24,061 nucleotides of DNA from a virus. The notes under the pieces are model-generated. The model was not told the origin of the DNA and did not search any database. It saw nothing but the letters and a program-made list of their open reading frames with translations. The stretch covers positions 1 through 24,061 of the IMG/VR virus record IMGVR_UViG_3300024299_000060; one strand, given 5' to 3'. Position numbers and translations under genes: made by a program. This document shows positions 21,490 through 24,061 of this stretch, piece by piece; position 1 is the first letter of the stretch; each line of letters opens with the position of its first letter.

Positions 21490-22241
21490 TGCAAACATTT
21501 AACGAATACTTCACCTTGATAGAATCTGCTAAGTCTGACAAATTTGAAAAGGACTTGGCTAAACATATCAGTAAGACCCCGGGCATGGAAGCTGAACGAC
21601 CATCCGTTGGCACTGGCTTTTCAGATATTCGTCTGACAAGAAACAACGGCGCTTCAACTTGGTTGGAAGTGAAAATGAATCACAGCGACCAGTTATCAAA
21701 CCCAAGAGTTTTCTATAACGGCACGACTTGGCAAACCACTTACACTACCAGGGCTGCACAAGAGGCCGTCACAAGAATGAACAAGTCAAAAATGACTAAG
21801 GCATTCATCAAGGGTCTGGCGGATTATTCAGGCATCAAAAAACCTTTCATTGCGACCAACAAAGGTCAATTGAAAAAAGAAAAAAATGTTATATCTCTCA
21901 AGACTATGAAAGAATATGTAAGCCAGCCTGGTTTCAATAGATACGTTCTAAGTGACCCTGATGTTGATCTCGGAGGCATTGTGACTGACCATTATATTAA
22001 CGGTAAAACAGAGCCCGCTTTCTATATGCAAGCTGGCGATGATTTTTATATGATTGGTCGGGCAAATCCGCTGGGTGTTCCGTCTGACGTGCCGCTTCTT
22101 GCGGGCAAAGGTTCTTTCAAAATGCGTGTTGGTACTCGCAGTGAATACTATGAGGTGCAAGGCGAAATAAAAATACACGCTATGAAAACCAGTAAATATT
22201 CGCTTTTGCCGGGGACGAAAAAGAAAAATCCTTTCAAATAA
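21489..22241 (+). CDS. Putative PD-(D/E)XK nuclease
   Basis: Predicted 250-aa protein whose ATG overlaps the methyltransferase stop (TAATG) and that has no ribosome site of its own. GFSDIRLTRNN...STWLEVKMNHSD places D46 14 residues before E60-V-K62, the spacing of a PD-(D/E)XK core. The C-terminal half (GDDFYMIGRANPLGV, KMRVGTRS) is unrecognised. The start MQTFNEYFTLIES resembles N-termini frequent in T4-like proteins. With the overlapping methyltransferase it could be a restriction-type partner or a nuclease acting on host DNA; either is inference. The nuclease call rests on one motif. Confidence 0.55.
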   Translation: MQTFNEYFTLIESAKSDKFEKDLAKHISKTPGMEAERPSVGTGFSDIRLTRNNGASTWLEVKMNHSDQLSNPRVFYNGTTWQTTYTTRAAQEAVTRMNKSKMTKAFIKGLADYSGIKKPFIATNKGQLKKEKNVISLKTMKEYVSQPGFNRYVLSDPDVDLGGIVTDHYINGKTEPAFYMQAGDDFYMIGRANPLGVPSDVPLLAGKGSFKMRVGTRSEYYEVQGEIKIHAMKTSKYSLLPGTKKKNPFK

Positions 22242-22288
22242 GTCTAATGTTGTAAATAAGCAACACAACACAATAAATGAATAAAACG

Positions 22289-22320
22289 CCCTGGTATCGC
22301 TAAAAAAAGCGATTCCGGGG
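22289..22320 (+). terminator. Imperfect hairpin ahead of promoter copy 4
   Basis: CCCTGGTATCGCT (22289-22301) faces AGCGATTCCGGGG (22308-22320) with one mismatch, one G-T pair and a 6-A loop. No T run follows; the next bases are the -35 box. It may end the methyltransferase/nuclease transcript weakly. A TTGTAAATAAG motif lies at 22249. Confidence 0.5.
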
Positions 22321-22386
22321 TTGACATTTGGTCAGAAATAGTGCATGATCAAATAGTAAGATCAATTAGAGAGAAAAGCGAGAGAA
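22321..22386 (+). promoter_or_regulatory. Early promoter cassette, copy 4
   Basis: TTGACA (22321-22326), 17-nt spacer, CATGAT (22344-22349). Its 43-bp core is identical to copies 1 and 3, about 18 kb away. Downstream, GATCA is followed by AGAGAGAAAAGCGAGAG, which serves the ATG at 22389. Confidence 0.85.
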
Positions 22387-22388
22387 AA

Positions 22389-22586
22389 ATGATTCAAGCA
22401 GGAACAAAAGTTTTCGGAAAATGGGGCTTTGGAGTTCCAACCTCATATGGTGAAATTCAAGGTTTCAAACTTGTTGGTGGCAAATCTTTAGCCCAGATAA
22501 TTTGGGACGACGATACCCTCGGCCAGTTTGAAGTTCAGCCCGCTTTCGTCAGTAAAACAATGCCTGTTGGAGTTTTTGCAATATGA
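22389..22586 (+). CDS. Small hypothetical protein under promoter copy 4
   Basis: Predicted 65-aa protein from ATG 22389; an in-frame GTG at 22341 is inside the promoter. VFGKWGFGVPTSYGEIQGFKLVGG, SLAQIIWDDDTLGQFEV and PAFVSKTMPVGV suggest a small beta-rich protein with a KOW/SH3-like feel, but no family is recognised. It is the only gene outside 723-6208 driven by this cassette. Confidence 0.65.
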   Translation: MIQAGTKVFGKWGFGVPTSYGEIQGFKLVGGKSLAQIIWDDDTLGQFEVQPAFVSKTMPVGVFAI

Positions 22587-22708
22587 TTATTATCGTTTCT
22601 ACCCCTGTCGAATCCGTTGTTTTCACCGATGATGAAGATGGCGCCAGAAAATATTTTAGCAATGCAGTAGCCGAGTTCGGTTACGATTTTGTCCTGTTAA
22701 CCGCTTAG
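22583..22708 (+). CDS. Very small hypothetical protein
   Basis: A 41-aa frame in ATGA overlap with the previous gene: MIIIVSTPVESVVFTDDEDG, then ARKYFSNAVAEFGYDFVLLTA. An alternation of strand, helix and strand is plausible. The overlap supports translation; function unknown. Confidence 0.58.
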   Translation: MIIIVSTPVESVVFTDDEDGARKYFSNAVAEFGYDFVLLTA

Positions 22709-22724
22709 AAAAGAGTAGTAAATT

Positions 22725-22934
22725 ATGAGAATAGAAACAGTTATCGCAGCCAGTGGTTCTTCCCGTGGCAAAGCCATGGGTGATTTGGTTGCGGAAGGTA
22801 TCCTAACCAAATATTCAGTGATGAATCGCATGGGCGATCGTGATATCGTTTGGACAAATGTGTCTAATGACGTTATCGTTGATAATGGCCATGAGACCAT
22901 CAACCCTGGTGAGACCATCACCTGGGAATCCTAA
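22725..22934 (+). CDS. Small hypothetical protein
   Basis: Predicted 69-aa protein with AAGAG 9 nt before ATG 22725. RIETVIAASGSSRGKAMGDLV, GILTKYSVMNRMGDRDIVWTN and HETINPGETITWES suggest a beta-rich fold. No family recognised. The stop codon lies in the left arm of the hairpin at 22933. Confidence 0.65.
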   Translation: MRIETVIAASGSSRGKAMGDLVAEGILTKYSVMNRMGDRDIVWTNVSNDVIVDNGHETINPGETITWES

Positions 22935-22954
22935 ATACTCCATAAGGAGTATTT
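22933..22954 (+). promoter_or_regulatory. Hairpin holding the ribosome-binding site of the next gene
   Basis: AAATACTCC (22933-22941) pairs perfectly with GGAGTATTT (22946-22954) around a 4-nt ATAA loop. The GGAG (22946-22949) is the ribosome site for ATG 22958, 8 nt on, so it is shut inside the stem. CCTAAATAC (22930-22938) could also be a late-promoter motif, in which case a late transcript would start without the left arm. Confidence 0.55.
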
Positions 22955-22957
22955 TCG

Positions 22958-24016
22958 ATGGCTGTTATCAGTTATAATGACTTGCTGAAGCGAGACAATC
23001 CGGCTGTATTTGCCGCTAGGGTTAAAAACAAGGGTTCCTTCCTTCTGAAAACAGAAGACGGTAACGCCTTGGTCTGCACGGGCAAAGCCCGAATGAAAAT
23101 GAATAACAAAACTTCCGCTGTTAAATTAACAGATGGGACAATGAGATTATTTCTGAACGAAAAGAAGGGTTCTGACTATCTTGAGATAGAGGTCATGGAC
23201 AAGAAAAGTAAAAAGTGGATGAGACCCACCTTCTTTTTCAAAGATAAAGATTTCGGTGGCGTCGCTGGTAAATCCTCCGGTGGTGGATCTGAAAGACAAG
23301 AATTGGGTTTGATAAATCTGATAAACAAGGCTGCCAAAAAGTCTTCAAATTTTTATTTCAAGACCCTCGGCACAAAACACAAAATGTTGAAGGCTGAAAA
23401 AAATGAGGGTCTATCGTCTGTTGGCCAAGAGCCATACATTGACGTTTATATATTGACCCAAGCCGGTAAGAAACTCGGTATATCAAACAAGGGTGAAACA
23501 GCACCGTCACTGGCTGGTGGTGGACTTGTAGGCATTCAGACTATCGCACCAGAATTGCTTGACAAATTGTATATAGCCGTCAAAAAATACATCAAGAAAA
23601 TCAAACTGAAGGATGGCGACGTTGTAGACGCAAATTCTGTGCCTGATATTTTCATCCGTATACCAGACCAATTCGTCAAAAAGATTCTTACGGGTAATGC
23701 CAAAATGGGCGGACCCATTGATTACATGTATATCGGAAAAATGGATGTTGTTGGTAAAGCCAACCCCAAATCCGGTGAAATCACAGTCAACGGATCGTTC
23801 TATAGTGTCGCCCAATATATGAAAAAGGTTCCAGACTTCTATTTCAGAATCCGTAAGAGGGATCTTGATTCTGATAACCAGATGGAAATCGCATTGAAAA
23901 GAACAAATAAAGATGGCTACCCTATCATTTTTCAATCAGCCAGAACAGGCAAAAATAATTTCCGCTTGGTGATAACAGATAAAATACCCTCTACCGGAAT
24001 TGAATTGAAAATATGA
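22958..24016 (+). CDS. Hypothetical protein, possible divergent nuclease
   Basis: Predicted 352-aa protein with GGAG 8 nt upstream. The N-terminal part (MAVISYNDLLKRDNPAVFAARV, then KGSFLLKTEDGNALVCTG) is unknown. The middle has SSGGGSERQELGLINLINKA (E115), EPYIDVYILTQAGKKLGISNKG (D162; S176-N-K178) and ETAPSLAGGGLVGIQ. The order E, D, SxK in a strand-strand setting resembles variant PD-(D/E)XK nucleases in which the glutamate of ExK is replaced. The C-terminal third (PDFYFRIRKRDL, PIIFQSARTG) is beta-rich. It might instead be a structural protein. The CDS call is secure, the nuclease idea weak. Confidence 0.8.
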   Translation: MAVISYNDLLKRDNPAVFAARVKNKGSFLLKTEDGNALVCTGKARMKMNNKTSAVKLTDGTMRLFLNEKKGSDYLEIEVMDKKSKKWMRPTFFFKDKDFGGVAGKSSGGGSERQELGLINLINKAAKKSSNFYFKTLGTKHKMLKAEKNEGLSSVGQEPYIDVYILTQAGKKLGISNKGETAPSLAGGGLVGIQTIAPELLDKLYIAVKKYIKKIKLKDGDVVDANSVPDIFIRIPDQFVKKILTGNAKMGGPIDYMYIGKMDVVGKANPKSGEITVNGSFYSVAQYMKKVPDFYFRIRKRDLDSDNQMEIALKRTNKDGYPIIFQSARTGKNNFRLVITDKIPSTGIELKI

Positions 24017-24017
24017 C

Positions 24018-24047
24018 TTGACAAACAACCCTTTATTATGATATAAT
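24018..24047 (+). promoter_or_regulatory. Sigma-70 promoter at the right edge, probably leaderless
   Basis: TTGACA (24018-24023), 18-nt spacer, TATAAT (24042-24047), both boxes perfect. An ATG stands at 24054, 6 nt after the -10 box, where transcription should begin; the same spacing occurs at gp62. Confidence 0.85.
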
Positions 24048-24053
24048 GGTACC

Positions 24054-24061
24054 ATGAAATA
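24054..24061 (+). CDS. Start of a gene cut off by the window end
   Basis: ATG AAA plus two bases immediately downstream of a consensus promoter. Only the start can be seen, so neither frame nor product can be confirmed. No ribosome site precedes it, in line with a leaderless message. Confidence 0.3.

Noticed and set aside
22341-22388. GTG 22341 as start of the small gene under promoter copy 4
   Set aside because: It is within the promoter cassette; ATG 22389 follows the GAGAG ribosome tract.

Overview
This window is a stretch of a tailed-phage genome of the T4 superfamily (T4-like myovirus), not a bacterial chromosome. All recognisable genes lie on the + strand, are packed tightly with many ATGA/TAATG stop-start overlaps, and include the T4 replication core in T4-like order: sliding clamp (gp45), clamp-loader large subunit (gp44), clamp-loader small subunit (gp62), RegA translational repressor, family-B DNA polymerase (gp43), UvsX recombinase and the DnaB-type helicase gp41. 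CobS/CobT-like proteins, Hsp20, dUTPase and an M15 peptidase beside this core resemble the layout of marine and soil T4-like phages rather than enteric T-even phages. The host cannot be fixed from the sequence. Many promoters are near-consensus sigma-70 type (TTGACA, 17-18 nt spacer, TATAAT-like), so early transcription probably uses host polymerase.

Layout. 1-636: 3' part of a probable TET-associated glycosyltransferase (TAGT). 723-6240: three consecutive self-contained units, each with a near-identical promoter cassette, one gene and a hairpin at the stop codon: a CobT-like VWA protein, a CobS-like AAA+ ATPase and an SF2 helicase fused to an HNH nuclease. 6239-7933: a GT-A glycosyltransferase and a dNMP kinase, overlapping by 4 nt. 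7911-11487: clamp, clamp loader, small genes, an AT-rich HNH homing-endonuclease-like gene lodged between gp62 and regA, then regA. 11504-13931: dUTPase, a zinc-ribbon protein, Hsp20, an M15 peptidase and a run of very small genes. 13936-20040: DNA polymerase, small genes, UvsX, a small membrane protein, gp41. 20037-22241: a small protein, a SprT-like metalloprotease, a beta-class DNA methyltransferase and a PD-(D/E)XK nuclease candidate, all overlapping and probably one transcript. 22289-24061: a fourth copy of the promoter cassette, three small genes, a 352-aa protein with a possible nuclease core, and a final promoter whose start codon falls where transcription should begin.

How the genes work together: the replisome (43, 44/62, 45, 41, UvsX) copies and recombines the genome, RegA tunes early mRNA translation, and dUTPase and dNMP kinase shape the nucleotide pool. 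The TAGT-like protein, the second glycosyltransferase and the dNMP kinase hint at modified DNA bases, but no base hydroxylase or hydroxymethylase is visible here. The most intriguing candidates for an undescribed system are the co-regulated VWA/AAA+/helicase-HNH triplet and the methyltransferase/nuclease pair.

No tRNA, rRNA, CRISPR array, insertion sequence or minus-strand gene was found. The longest non-coding gaps (637-784, 4345-4483, 22242-22388) are under 150 bases and hold promoters and hairpins.
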